From Carallia brachiata (lineage: Eukaryota > Streptophyta > Magnoliopsida > Malpighiales > Rhizophoraceae), in NCBI GenBank assembly GCA_021464245.1, contig JADCRB010000042.1, forward strand, positions 1,426,001 through 1,490,000: DNA of 64,000 nucleotides. Direction: 5' to 3'. The notes under the pieces were generated by a model. It was not told where the DNA came from and searched no databases. It was given only the letters and a program-made list of their open reading frames with translations. Positions 10,810 to 21,542 of the stretch are shown piece by piece (the stretch's first letter is position 1; the number at the start of each line of letters is the position of its first letter). Position numbers and translations under genes: made by a program.

Positions 10810-13428
10810 TATCTTTTTTGAAAACTAGTTGGAGCTTTTTTTTTTGTAAGTAATGAATCAGCATATTAATTTTAATATTTAAAATCATTGATTATTATAT
10901 TTTATTTGTTAAATATTAAATTGATTTCTAATGAAGGGAGTTTATCGAAAAGCAAAATTTAAGAACGAAAAGATAATTGGGGCTAATTTGAAATCACATG
11001 GAGCATTCATGAGAAAGTATTAACTACATGGGGAATGGATCCATGGTGACAAAAAAATAATTTTTAACCCGGGTTTTAAAATTATATATGTTTGAGCTAC
11101 TAATGTAGATTCTAACACAAGAATCTAGTGATTTATGAAATTTTCATAAAAAGAAATTTTAAATATTCTATGATCAGTAGCATTATTACAGCTTTAAGAA
11201 TACCAACAAAACATAAGGTTCCTTGCGATCAAGCATAATTCTTTGGAAGTCTCACCCTTTTCCCAAAAAAGGCATATATTTGTTACATAAATGTGAAAGA
11301 AGTGGACTTACTATTGCTTGACTCATTATATACGTGTGTGCGCGGGCATGTTTGTGTATCGATGAATTTGATATTAAGAAATTGAAATTTAGAGTAAAAT
11401 AGATAGCATCAGATATAGGAGATTAAATGACCCTCTTGCTTCCAAAGAAAGATAGCATGACCATGTCTAGCTTTTGTACATAGATGTTGACTTGCTGCAC
11501 TTCTCAGTTTCCACCATATTGTCACCTCTATCACCAACTAATGAGTCCAGTCAAAATCAACATGTAAATTGAAACACTTTGGTTGAATTTTAGGTGAGAT
11601 AATTGCCCCTGTAATAAGAAATTAACACCATTTCGTTACTATTCAATTAGTTTCTGGTCTGCATAATAGCAGCAATTTTGAGTTATATATCCATGTTTCA
11701 AATTATTTTTTACTGCTGTGGTTGTAGGAGATAAGTAGCCAACAGGAATATCTGAAGCTTAAAGCGCGCTATGATGCCCTCCAAAGACACCAAAGGTGAG
11801 CAAAGTTGATTCTTATTAAGGTTAAGCGCGCACTTCTTAAGCTCTATAACGTGTGAACTTCATCAATAAGATGCCTTATTTGCCCTTGATTGTTGCACCA
11901 GGAATCTTCTGGGAGAAGACCTGGGCCCTTTAAGCAGCAAAGACCTTGAGTCACTGGAAAGGCAGCTGGATTCCTCATTGAAGCAGATCAGATCGACTCG
12001 GGTAATTCATCTCAACATTCCATTGTGTACTCAGATATGCATCATATATGAATGGTCTATGTCTAGAGTCTAGACAGCCCAGTTGATTTTATAGACAATC
12101 AGTGAACTATAAGTTTAATAACGAAAACGTTGCATGCTGATTCACTCTTCTAGTAATTTGAAATCGATCACCTTGGTGAGAGTAGTCAAGCCACAAGTTC
12201 AATTAATTCTGAGCAAGAATATCATACAAGCTATTCGCATATTGCAATGAAAAATACTGCCAGCTGGCGTTATGCAATTTTCGTTAACTATTAATAGATG
12301 CGGTAATTGGTATTTTTTGAGAATTTACTGTGTTATATTAAGACTGTATCTACGTATAGAAAATCAAAATTATTTATCTATATCACATGTGACACCCTCT
12401 AAGAAAAAAACTTGATTCAAAATTATTTATCTATATCACATGTGACACCCTCTAAAATGTAAAGAGACATCACCCTTATTGCACTTAATACATTTCAGGA
12501 CGCTCTGACTTCGGGGTTTTCATTTAACCATTAACCTGTGCATGAACAATATTTCAAAAACGTAAGCTTGACGGTGAGATAAGGTTAACAGTGTATACTT
12601 CCATTTCGTCGTTCCTTTTGCAGACTCAATATATGCTGGATCAGCTCACTGATCTTCAACGTAAGGTAATGGCCGTATCGCAACACTTGATTTTCATGAT
12701 CTTTATGGAATTTCATCTTACTAATCTCTGGATTCAGGAGCACCTGCTGAACGAAGCAAATAAGGCCTTGAAACAAAGGGTAGGTTACATTTTTTTGACT
12801 ATGTGAGTTTGATAGGTTCCTGTGCAGTGGATCAAAATCCATATCGCAACACCCATTAAAGTAAATAAATTTGGATATTAGAGGCTTTTTGCTTGTGATC
12901 ATGTCGTCTTCATGGTAGTTGCAAAGTCAACACCACTAAATCTTATTGTTTAGTTTGAATCAATACTAACATATACATGGACAAACTCAGACAACCCCAC
13001 AAAATAAACAGCATGTAGATTGTAATTAATATATACTAATAAATCTCCCGTGAAAAAGGATGAAAATGATTTTCTTTTTTTTTTTTCAGCTGATGGAAGG
13101 ATACCAAGTAAATGCACTCCAGTTGCAACCCTGTGCAGAAGAAGTGGGTTATGGTCGGCAACAAGCTCAACCGCAGCCTGATGCTTTCTTTCATCCACTG
13201 GACTGTGAACCCACTTTACAAATTGGGTATGCCAATTCTAAATCTCCTCATAGCTAGATTTTTAACTTATGCTGAATAAATAAAATGAAAACATAACAAA
13301 GAACTAAAAAGGGTTTGCCTTACTACGAGTGGACTTATTTGAATTGCAGATATCAGCCTGCTGATCCAATGTCAGTAGTCAATGCTGGCCCAAGTGTGAC
13401 TAGCTACATGACAGGATGGTTACCATGA
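7663..13428 (+). CDS. SEP3: SEPALLATA3/AGL9-clade MIKC MADS-box transcription factor
   Basis: Nuclear E-class floral homeotic factor. SEP proteins bridge MADS-box tetramers that specify petals, stamens, carpels and floral determinacy by binding CArG boxes. Eight coding exons join cleanly: 7663-7847, 9847-9925, 11728-11795, 11902-12001, 12624-12665, 12738-12779, 13090-13226 and 13350-13428, giving 243 residues. The MADS domain is residues 1-60, starting [21 protein letters not shown] short I region follows, then a K-box coiled coil (about 88-170; [19 protein letters not shown]). The C-terminus has the SEP motifs ECEP-like [10 protein letters not shown] and a terminal TGWLP, which favour the SEP3 rather than the SEP1/2/4 clade. 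Exon sizes 185, 79, 100, 42 and 42 are usual for this family. Introns 1 and 2 (2.0 and 1.8 kb) are long, as usual for MIKC genes, and are rich in CT repeats. All splice sites are GT-AG. A SEP1-like assignment is the alternative. Confidence 0.95.
7917..7968 (+). repeat. CT/CA microsatellites in SEP3-like intron 1
   Basis: An imperfect (CT)n tract runs into a short (CA)n. Further (CT)n tracts lie at about 9113-9134 and 9243-9275 in the same intron. GAGA/CT tracts can act as BPC-protein binding sites in plant MADS genes, but that role is only inferred here. Confidence 0.8.
10202..10263 (+). repeat. Compound (CAT)n-(ATT)n microsatellite
   Basis: A trinucleotide repeat switches from CAT/ATC units to ATT units inside intron 2 of the SEP3-like gene. 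Another ATT/AAT tract lies at about 10769-10811. Both are likely length-polymorphic. Confidence 0.9.
12364..12455 (+). repeat. 39-bp direct repeat in SEP3-like intron 4
   Basis: An identical 39-bp segment occurs at 12364-12402 and 12417-12455 (period 53 bp). Perfect identity in an intron suggests a recent duplication or a strand-slippage event. Confidence 0.9.
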
Positions 13429-14279
13429 TAATAATAATGGTACTCCAAGTAATGGTGCCATCCATTTCCTCTTTCAAGTTTAGAAAATCTATCTCTTGTT
13501 ATGTCATTTGATGAGATAAGCAACTCTAATGAGTGAGATGGACAATTAATTATATTATTGCTACTATGCCTTGGAACTAAAGTGATATTGTATGTATTTT
13601 GTGTGTTTGTTTCGCAAGTACTGTGCTTCTTCTTGCACAGGCTTCATTTGAAAATAATTGTCTTCCTGCAATTTGATAAAGTTGAATCTTCAATATTTAC
13701 TAGAATGCAAAAACTACATAACATAGAACATTCATTTTTTAAGAACTCAGGACTGATATTGAAAAAAATTTCTCATTATGTATTTATGTATGCACTCAAT
13801 ATTTTCGTTTCCAAGCTAGGGCAATTAATTAGTACATGCACGCTCAAATCAATTTAGTGGCACATGCTCTAGCTAAAGTTGCTCTATTATATGTTGGCGA
13901 GAAATGTTGGAACAAGCCAGTTTAGGCAATGTTTTTTTACCTCATTGACATTATTGTTCAAATCTTTCCATATAAACAAAGCATTCCACTTTGCTTCTTT
14001 TAAAAAAAAAAAAAAGTTGGGGCAGTTGGCCAATAATCTAGGTATGCACATCTACCTTTCCCTTTTAGTACCATTATTTTTATTATTATTATTCTTATTT
14101 TTAGTCTTTAAAGACAGTTATACTTATACAAAAGAGAAGGAGAAAAAATGTGGTAAGAGTCGAATTTTCAATCACACTCTTAATTAATAAAATCGGTAAT
14201 CTCTAGAATTAATACTTATATTTATTAACATTATTATTATTATTTTGTTTTGTAAAAGTGGTGACCGAAGCCTACAGTC

Positions 14280-14472
14280 TCATCTTCCTAAGCAGCTGAA
14301 CTCAGAGTCTTGCTGTAACAATTGAACAACCCCTCTAGGTTGTTCAGTGTACACATGCAGACCCTCTGTCAATTGAAATGTAAAATTGGCCAACCAATCT
14401 GCTACACAATTTCCCTCTCGATAGACATGCCCAAATCCCAATAGACACTTGCCAATCCAGTTACAACATCAA
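14280..14472 (-). pseudogene. LINE-type RNase H domain remnant
   Basis: On the minus strand a frame of about 60 codons ends at TGA (14280-14282). It reads HVYREGNCVADWLANFTFQL and continues into a short tail. HxYREGNxVADxLA is the C-terminal signature of the RNase H domain at the end of plant LINE (non-LTR) polyproteins. The frame is closed by a stop upstream, and no reverse-transcriptase part is recognisable. It is therefore a truncated, inactive fragment, lying between the SEP3-like and membrane-protein genes. Confidence 0.75.
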
Positions 14473-14479
14473 ACGACAG

Positions 14480-15650
14480 CGCTGCGCCAAATTGGCATAA
14501 GGGTGTGTGTTCCGTACACCCGATTCAAGGCTTTTTCTTTTTTTTTTGGTCTTTTGGTCTTGATTCAAGGCTTTTTTTTTGTTGTTCGAATAGGCCTACC
14601 ATTATCTATTGGTGGGCTCATTCTTATTGACTCGTCTCTTTCGCTGTTGAGCTTCGATTGCTCAAGTCCAAACCGGTCGGTTGGCACCTGCGAAATTTCT
14701 TGTACTTTGCACCCCATACTTTTCTTTTATGTTGGGCCAAGGTCAAAGTAGAAGTCCATATCTGCGTTACTTAAACCTCGCCAGCCTTGCACCAAGAAGG
14801 CTTTTTATTCGACTTTTTTTTTTTTTTTGACGAAAAATTTGTTAACAATAAATTTTAGATAGTCATCTCATTTCTTCACTTAAAATATAAAATATATTTG
14901 AAAAATTCGAATGCCAAATTGTGCTCCTAACTAATGCAATCTCTAATTTGTTCTTATTTCTAAGTTAAAGATAGATAGTTAAAAGTAAATCTCAAACATA
15001 TCCACTATTAAACACGTTGCATGCTGGTATTATATGCATAGGAGTACATGACAAATTAGTAAAATCAATATTCATATTTTATTTTATTGCTTAAAAATAT
15101 AATTAATTGAATTCCATTAAATTCTTAGATCACATGAGCGTGGTAGATACCGTTTTCATGAGAGAGGCTTTCGCAAATTTTTCAAAACTAAAAATTTAAT
15201 TTACAAATAATTTACATTTCATTTAATTAATAAGAAAAAATTTTAATATCTAAAAAAATCGTAGTTTTTATATAAATTAATAAATATAATATTACCTTTA
15301 AAAATTCATAATTTAAGTTATGTAAGAATTTTTCTCAATAAATATATCATTTCATTTAGTTTAATGGATGAAATTTATCAAAATTAATGACTTATCGTGA
15401 TTATATGAATCAGATGCTGTTATGTAATATAGAAATATGATAAGTAAAATTCAAAAATAAATATTAAATTTGATGACGTGAAAGATTTGTTATAAAAAAT
15501 TTTACAAAATTTAAATTATAAATTTTTAAAAATAATATTATAATTATAAATTTACACAAATTTTATTATTTTTTTGAGAAATTAAGAAAACAAAAAAGTC
15601 TCTCTGTAACGTGTGACAGATTATTAATTAATTATTAGTTAATTATTTAT
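14480..15650. other. AT-rich intergenic, no gene recognised
   Basis: The first 300 bases, next to the LINE remnant, may be more of the same element. The rest is very AT-rich with no supported coding sequence. Confidence 0.5.
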
Positions 15651-15769
15651 TTCCGTACAATCGGTGCTTCCCTTAAACATTAACAACGACAGCGTTATAA
15701 GTCGAACCTTACCCACGCGCTTCAACGGAGACGGAGCGAAAACGGGAGGTCGTCAATATCCTCTGGAGA

Positions 15770-15800
15770 TAAGGTCCCACGTCAGCTGGGCCCACAGAGG
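15770..15800 (+). promoter_or_regulatory. Site II/TCP-type and ACGT elements of membrane-protein gene promoter
   Basis: A GC-richer promoter patch (about 15660-15850) contains CCACGTCA and CTGGGCCCAC about 390-410 nt upstream of the ATG at 16188. TGGGCC/GGGCCCA is the plant site II motif bound by TCP factors, common in housekeeping promoters. Function is inferred from motif and position. Confidence 0.35.
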
Positions 15801-16187
15801 CCCGGTCCCGTCTAATCCACATAGCGTGACGAAAACGCGCCGCGGTTAAAAGGAAGGATTTAATGACGATACATACATACAGCACACTTACTACATAATA
15901 AGTTTTTCTCTCAATCCAAACACGTGCGCTCGTAACATTTTATCAGAATTTTCCGCGAAAAGAAAAGGAAAGAAAATTTTTCTCTGTTTTTTTTTATTTT
16001 ATTTTTCCCCTTCTTTTCTTGTCTTGATTAGCGAAAACCACCGCCGCGTCGCTTTACATGTTTTCCTTTCAATCTCCAAATTTCCTGAGAAACAAACAAG
16101 ACCTTTTGCCTATAACAGAATTTTTTTTTACATAATTTTTATTTTTTTTGGTATTTTTTTTCTTCGTTTGAGAAAGAGGAGAAGAGG

Positions 16188-18158
16188 ATGATGAGAAGGC
16201 AACAGCAAGATCAGCAATCCCGGGTTTCTACGAGCTATCGGCTCTGGTTCTTTATCTTCTCCGTTACCCGCCGACTCCGATCCCGATCTCCGGCCAAGCG
16301 CCGCCGCCCCCGCCGGTGGAGGTTCCTCCGGATTCGGTTTCTCACTCTTCTTCTTCTTCTTCGTCGAGGAGGAGCTCCCCGCCGGCGACGCAGATAACTC
16401 CGGCGGGGTTCGCGTCGCTGCTGCTGGGAATATCGCTGACTTTGATGCTGTGTGGATCGGTGACGTTCTTTATAGGGTTCATGTTAATGCCATGGGTTCT
16501 TGGATTGGTGATGTTGTTGTATGTGGCTGGAATTGTTTCTACCATATCCATGTTGGGCCGTTCTCTTCTTTGCTACGCCATCGCCTACACATCTCCTCGC
16601 AAGGAGATTCCTGGTAACAATGAGTCTTCTTCGCATTTTGCAGTAATTTCAATACATTCTTGCAGGAATCTTTTGTTAGATCCATTCTGTGCCGCATTAT
16701 GGTTTGCTGTTTGTTGCATAAAGGTTAATTATTCTTTTTTGGGTATTGATTGGATGAGTTGTTTGTTGGATACCTTATTTTGTAGCCCAATTGAATCAAT
16801 AAATAGCACAAGCCTGTTGGGTAACTGTTTTCTTTTTTTTTTTTTTTTTTTTTCCCTCTTGCCATGAGGTATCTATCCCACCCGCTATTGCGCGCGAGAT
16901 TCTTCCGCCCTCAGGGTAACTTAGGCTGTCGCTGGCTTGAGGGAATTTGACCTGTGGGAGGATTCGACACAATAACTTGTCTTGTTATATATCGTCTTCG
17001 CACGGAACTCGAAACGCTTAACCACTGATAGCCTGGTGGTTAACTGTTAACATTATTATTTCTTCGTTTACGGAAGTTCTATATATGCAAATTTATTGGC
17101 CTTTTGGTATAGGACTTATGTGGATTAAAGCAATCTGATTGAATTAATCAAAAGATCTATCGTGTGAATTATGTCATCTCCGTAATATGTTGCAAAAAAG
17201 GGATCGTTGGCCCACGTTTTTCCTTGCATCCCCTTTGGCTTGAGGTCTCCGACTGTTGCTGCTATTATTGTTTATGTGCTTCATTCGTTGCTGCTTGTTA
17301 GAGTTTGTGGTAATGTGTTTTGTTGCACTTTATATGTTTTCATTTTTTTTTTTTGGACTGTTGAGGGGAGGGGTAGATTGCAGGGGAATTAGACAGGTTG
17401 GCTGGCTTTGCTTCATGGTTGTTCTTGTTCTTAGAGAAAGTTAAGGTTGTCTTAATGTCATGACTGTCTTTACACATAGATGAGTATGTTTCTGTACACT
17501 ACCGATGATTTGTTTTTTGGTTGACCTACGCCTCTTCTCTTTTTCATGAGAAACAGTGGCTCGTTTGTTGGCTGACTTATTAATGTTGCTAATGAAATGG
17601 GATTTATTGGGGCTCCCCTTTTTTTGGGAAACTAGTAGCTTTGTGATTTGTTGGCTGATTTATTGAGCTTTTAAGTTACAACATTGCTAGTTGGTATGAT
17701 TTTCTCTTACTAATTTGGGAAGCTATTGAAATATCGTAATTCAGTAGCTTGTTTTATATCCTCTTCACGAATAAATGGAATCTATTAGGTTTGCTTGTTG
17801 TTTTGTGACTTACTCCGAGATGAGAGGAGTTTGGTTTGCTTAAAAGTTAAAACATTAATGAGGTTGAGGTTGGACCGTTTTACACTTTGGTTGCTGGATA
17901 GGGCACACCTCGTGAAACTTAATAGTCCCTTTAGTTTAAAAATCAGGCTATGATAATATTAAAAATGCTTATGACATATGCGCAGAACGGCTCTGCTTTG
18001 TTCTCATTTTTTGTGACTGATCCTTTTTCCACAAAAATATTGTCCTTGTAGCATGGAAACTTTTGTGAGGTGAAAAAGCTCAGAGAGGTTAAATATGTAT
18101 ACGAGGACTGAACAACATTTGTGTTCCAGCTTCTGATGCTGCTGCTGCCGCTGCTTAA
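16188..18158 (+). CDS. Small two-span membrane protein, apparent 1-base frameshift near the start
   Basis: Two exons are visible, 16188-16613 and 18130-18158, joined by a GT-AG intron in phase 1. Most of exon 1 is in one frame. It has a Ser/Pro-rich N-terminal part, then two hydrophobic spans (FASLLLGISLTLMLCGSVTF and WVLGLVMLLYVAGIVSTISM). Exon 1 ends SPRKEIP and exon 2 adds ASDAAAAAA and TAA. That frame has no ATG before the spans; its first ATG is inside the first span. The only suitable ATG pair (16188/16191) is one frame off. One extra base between about 16210 and 16245 would join the two and give 151 residues. A consensus deletion is likely; a real lesion is possible. The encoded function is unknown; small plant membrane proteins with this layout are uncharacterised. 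Exon 2 is supported by splice sites and phase only. Confidence 0.65.
16822..17048 (-). mobile_element. tRNA-derived SINE with target-site duplication
   Basis: Read on the minus strand, the element has an A-box-like GGCTATCAGTGGTTAAGCG near its 5' end and a B-box-like TGTCGAATCC, and it ends in a poly(A) run (the T-run at 16832-16853). It is flanked by the 8-bp repeat TAACTGTT at 16822-16829 and 17041-17048, a target-site duplication. The body is about 210 bp. It lies in the intron of the two-span membrane-protein gene, in antisense orientation. Confidence 0.75.
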
Positions 18159-18159
18159 G

Positions 18160-20130
18160 TACTTATGGGAAAAATATGGAAATCACCCATCTCGCTCGGT
18201 GTATTGATGCAGGTATAGTGGATAACTGTTTTTTCGTGACTGAAATTTGTGGATATATGGGCCCTTCTTTAAAGTGGAATACAGCGAATTGTTGAAGGTC
18301 CTCCCAACTAGCTTATGTAATCAATTTCTGCCTCTTTTTTTTTTTTTCTTCCCCAAAGTAGAAATGGGAGGGTTGTTCCCACTTTCTAACCTACCGGTAT
18401 TGAATTTCTACATTGTCGAGTATTATGTCTGCGTTTTATCAGGCGTCATCGGTCAGTACCATAACACATGATAATATTGTAATTGCAAGCTTTGTTGTTT
18501 CTAGTTAATATCTCTGGATTAAAGAATTGAAAATCCGAGTGAGGCAGCAACTATGATTGGGGGCGACAGGTAATTGTAGTCCTCACAGCATTATTACGTA
18601 TTCTTTGCCGTATAACAAACATTACAGGGAACGTTGGAGATTTGGAATGAACCTATCTTGAGAATTTGGCCTTGTAGGAATCCTGTCCACAAGGCGGCAC
18701 AAACAAAACTGCCTTTTTGGCAGATTTTCCCCTACCTGGCGAAGTTGGCCGGTTGGCCTATAATTATTATTATTATTATTTTTTGACATAGATTGGCCTA
18801 TGATTGTGATGCTATGCTAGCTGACAAGTAGATACATATCATGACACGTAAGAAAAGCTTGGCTTAAGTGTACCGTCTGCATCACAATATTGTATTATTC
18901 AAAAAAAAAACAAAAAAGGAAAGAGGCCAAAGAAAATGATGGTGTGGAGCATAATCATGACCCACTTGTCTACATGTTCGCAAATTCAACCAGCCTCCTA
19001 GCAACCGTCACGCCGCCCTCTCACCCCATCCCCATGAAACCCATATGGGTAATCTTTTCAACCCGGGGAAATTCTTGCAATCATGGCTGCCATTCCGTTC
19101 AGCAAAACAGTTTCAACAACGCTTTTGAAGTCCAATCACGATGAGATCTTGACTGTTCCTTTGGCCAAAGTATAACTAACTATTTTGCCCAATAGAACTA
19201 ACCAATTGTTCCCAAGATGTTCATTTTTATGAGCACCCCATGCTGCGGTTTGTAACTTGCATAACATGTTTATTTGCAACTCAAGTCGAGTAATCTGTAT
19301 AATGACAAACGGCACCATCCCATATTTAATAGCACTATGCCATTTGGTTATGGCTTATTGCACCGACGACTCACATATTGTTCCGTTCGAAAATCGTCTT
19401 GTCAGCTAAAACACGTAGATTTTGACTAGGTTGCAGTTGAAAATACTATAAACATCCTAAGAAGGATTTTAAGGCCGGCTTATTCACTTCCGAGACCTTT
19501 AGGAAAACCCCAAAATGTACGCTTGGCCATGAAATACTGCAAATTAACTAATGATGATAAATGGCTATCAGTGACATTTGTAAGGAAGACAACTGGTGAT
19601 TTATGAACAACAAAAGCATGCATGGAATGTATCAAATGAGTATCTAGAGACCTAATACCCACTTTATTGTGTTTTTACAGATTATTTTCAACACATGGTA
19701 ATGAAAAAGATCAATCGAACCTAGCCCCCAAGGCAACTACAAACCCAGAGTATCCTTTCACCTTCAACAGGTATTGAGTGTCACCTTTGCATACCTCTCT
19801 ACGGCCATTGACCTATTTTTTGACGGCTGATTTAGCTGAGTTTGTTTTAGTCGCAGTTCCTTATTTTTTTTTTTTTTTTTTTTTATAAGAACTTTATTGG
19901 GCATATAAGAAGAAGAGAAAATGAGATTAGTATAGTTAAACTCCCCACTTTATAGTTGAGGAGCACTTCCCTCAACTACTAGAACAGCTCCTTATTTTAT
20001 TTTACTTTCTGCGAAAAAAAAAAAAGCAAACTCTTTGACATTGATGGGCAATAAAGCCCATTTTGGAGCTGAAATCAATCCCTACAATCAGTCAATGATA
20101 GCCCATCTCTAAATTATTACATGACAAGTA
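18160..20130. other. Intergenic, no gene recognised
   Basis: The first few hundred bases are probably the 3' UTR of the membrane-protein gene. Beyond that I see no supported gene. Open frames at about 18890-19144 and 19480-19662 are short and unfamiliar. Confidence 0.45.
19862..19995 (-). mobile_element. Possible retroposon 3' end
   Basis: A T-run of more than 20 at 19863-19884 precedes about 110 bp of non-repetitive sequence. On the minus strand this would be a polyadenylated 3' end containing an AATAAAG-like signal shortly before the A-run. No internal Pol III boxes and no duplicated flank were found, so it may be a SINE/LINE end or simply an A-rich tract. Confidence 0.25.
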
Positions 20131-20266
20131 GTTACTATTATCTACAACTTACGCGAAAACAAGCAAGGAGATACACAGATGAATCGCAGCCTGCAATAAA
20201 TTGACACACAGCTGATAGAAAGGAAGAAATTAATCCTATGAGTTACATAAACTGAATTGATCAATA

Positions 20267-20475
20267 CTAACCAACGTATAAATGAACTCCTACGGCCAGC
20301 AAGAAGAGGCAAATGAGGGCAAAGTAGAGAACAGAATGCATCAAAATGGAAGCGCCACTGGTCTGAAAATTGCCAAACTCGACCCACCGGTGGCGCCCCG
20401 GCGCCTGGAAAAACAGCCCGGGAGTCAGCAGCACGAACAGCACCACTGCCACAAGCACTGGGCCCCAATCGACAT
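20267..20475 (-). CDS. DUF3339 small hydrophobic membrane protein, apparent 1-base deletion after the start codon
   Basis: The body reads DWGPVLVAVVLFVLLTPGLF, then FQAPG, WVEFG and a second hydrophobic span ending in HLYVG and TAG. This is the DUF3339 family: plant-specific proteins of about 70 residues with two membrane spans and unknown biochemical role. Members normally begin MSDW. Here an ATG followed by TCG sits at 20475, but the next bases ATTGGGG are one base short, so the ATG is out of frame with the body. The body frame itself has no ATG before an upstream stop (20546-20548). With one extra base the protein is 69 residues, exactly the family size. A consensus error is likely; a true lesion cannot be excluded. 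Confidence 0.8.
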
Positions 20476-20559
20476 TTTTCTTTCTTACAATTAGTTCAAA
20501 TCTCCTCTGCTTTATTTTATGGGTTTGAGCGGAGGAGAGATGCAATCAAGGACAGCGAT

Positions 20560-21500
20560 TAGGTGGCTGATTGGTGGGCATTCTTGATATGAAGACAATG
20601 AGAGAGACAGAGACAGACAGCGGCTCCTTTTCAGTTTTGTGTTGTGACCTGCGGGCCTGAAATTAGAAGCTGAAGTCACTGTTGATTCTGTCCTACCCAG
20701 CCGTCCCACTTGTAATACCGGCCATTTACTGACACGTCAATGACAGGTTTTGCAAGAGGAGGATAACTTGCTAATTATGCTCTCTTTTCTTGCAAATTAG
20801 TCATTTAAACATATAATAATCTAGGTAACTTCACTTAAACAACTATAAATGACTACATAGGCAAATCTAATTCTAGCTTATATCACTTTATAATTACTTT
20901 AAAACTATCTAAGTAAAACCATCAAGTTTTTTTCCTTAGATATACAGAGGACCTTTGTGCTTTCATATGGCCGAAGTTGTTCAGATCAAATGTCTGCATA
21001 TTCCATGGTATATAATATAACAGAAACAATTTAAAGGAACACATTAGGGGTATGCCTGAATTTCATGACAATAATGACATTATGACGGCACTAATTTCAT
21101 GAATCCAATTTGGTGCAAATCCAAGACAGTTATGGAAGTGTTCACAGGGTGCGCCTAATGCACCAAATTACTTCGATTTCCGATTTCATGTCTGCGAAAT
21201 TGCCCACCCTACTATATATTTCTCTTGTTATTTACAAATGTTGCGACAAGAAAAAATGCCAGGAAATGTCAAAACACAAATAAAGAAGTTTCAAAACCTC
21301 CAACATTCCATTCCTTTAAAGGATCAATCCAACAGAGCATCTTTTACCAGTTCATGGTTCAATCACAAACAGAGCAATCTCTGAATTTTGAAAACAACAA
21401 AGCAGCACAATGGATATTAAACATGACCAACCAAAATCCCAGTTTCATTTGCAATTGTCTCAAGCTTAACATAAATAAACTGAAGTGGTCTCAATCTTGG
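20560..21500. other. Intergenic, includes NTF2 3' UTR
   Basis: Contains the upstream region of the DUF3339 gene and, toward 21542, the probable 3' UTR of the minus-strand NTF2 gene. The plus-strand frame at 21225-21518 is not convincing coding sequence. Confidence 0.45.
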
Positions 21501-21542
21501 ACATGTAGACCACAATAAGAAATTGGATGGTGGACATCGTCT

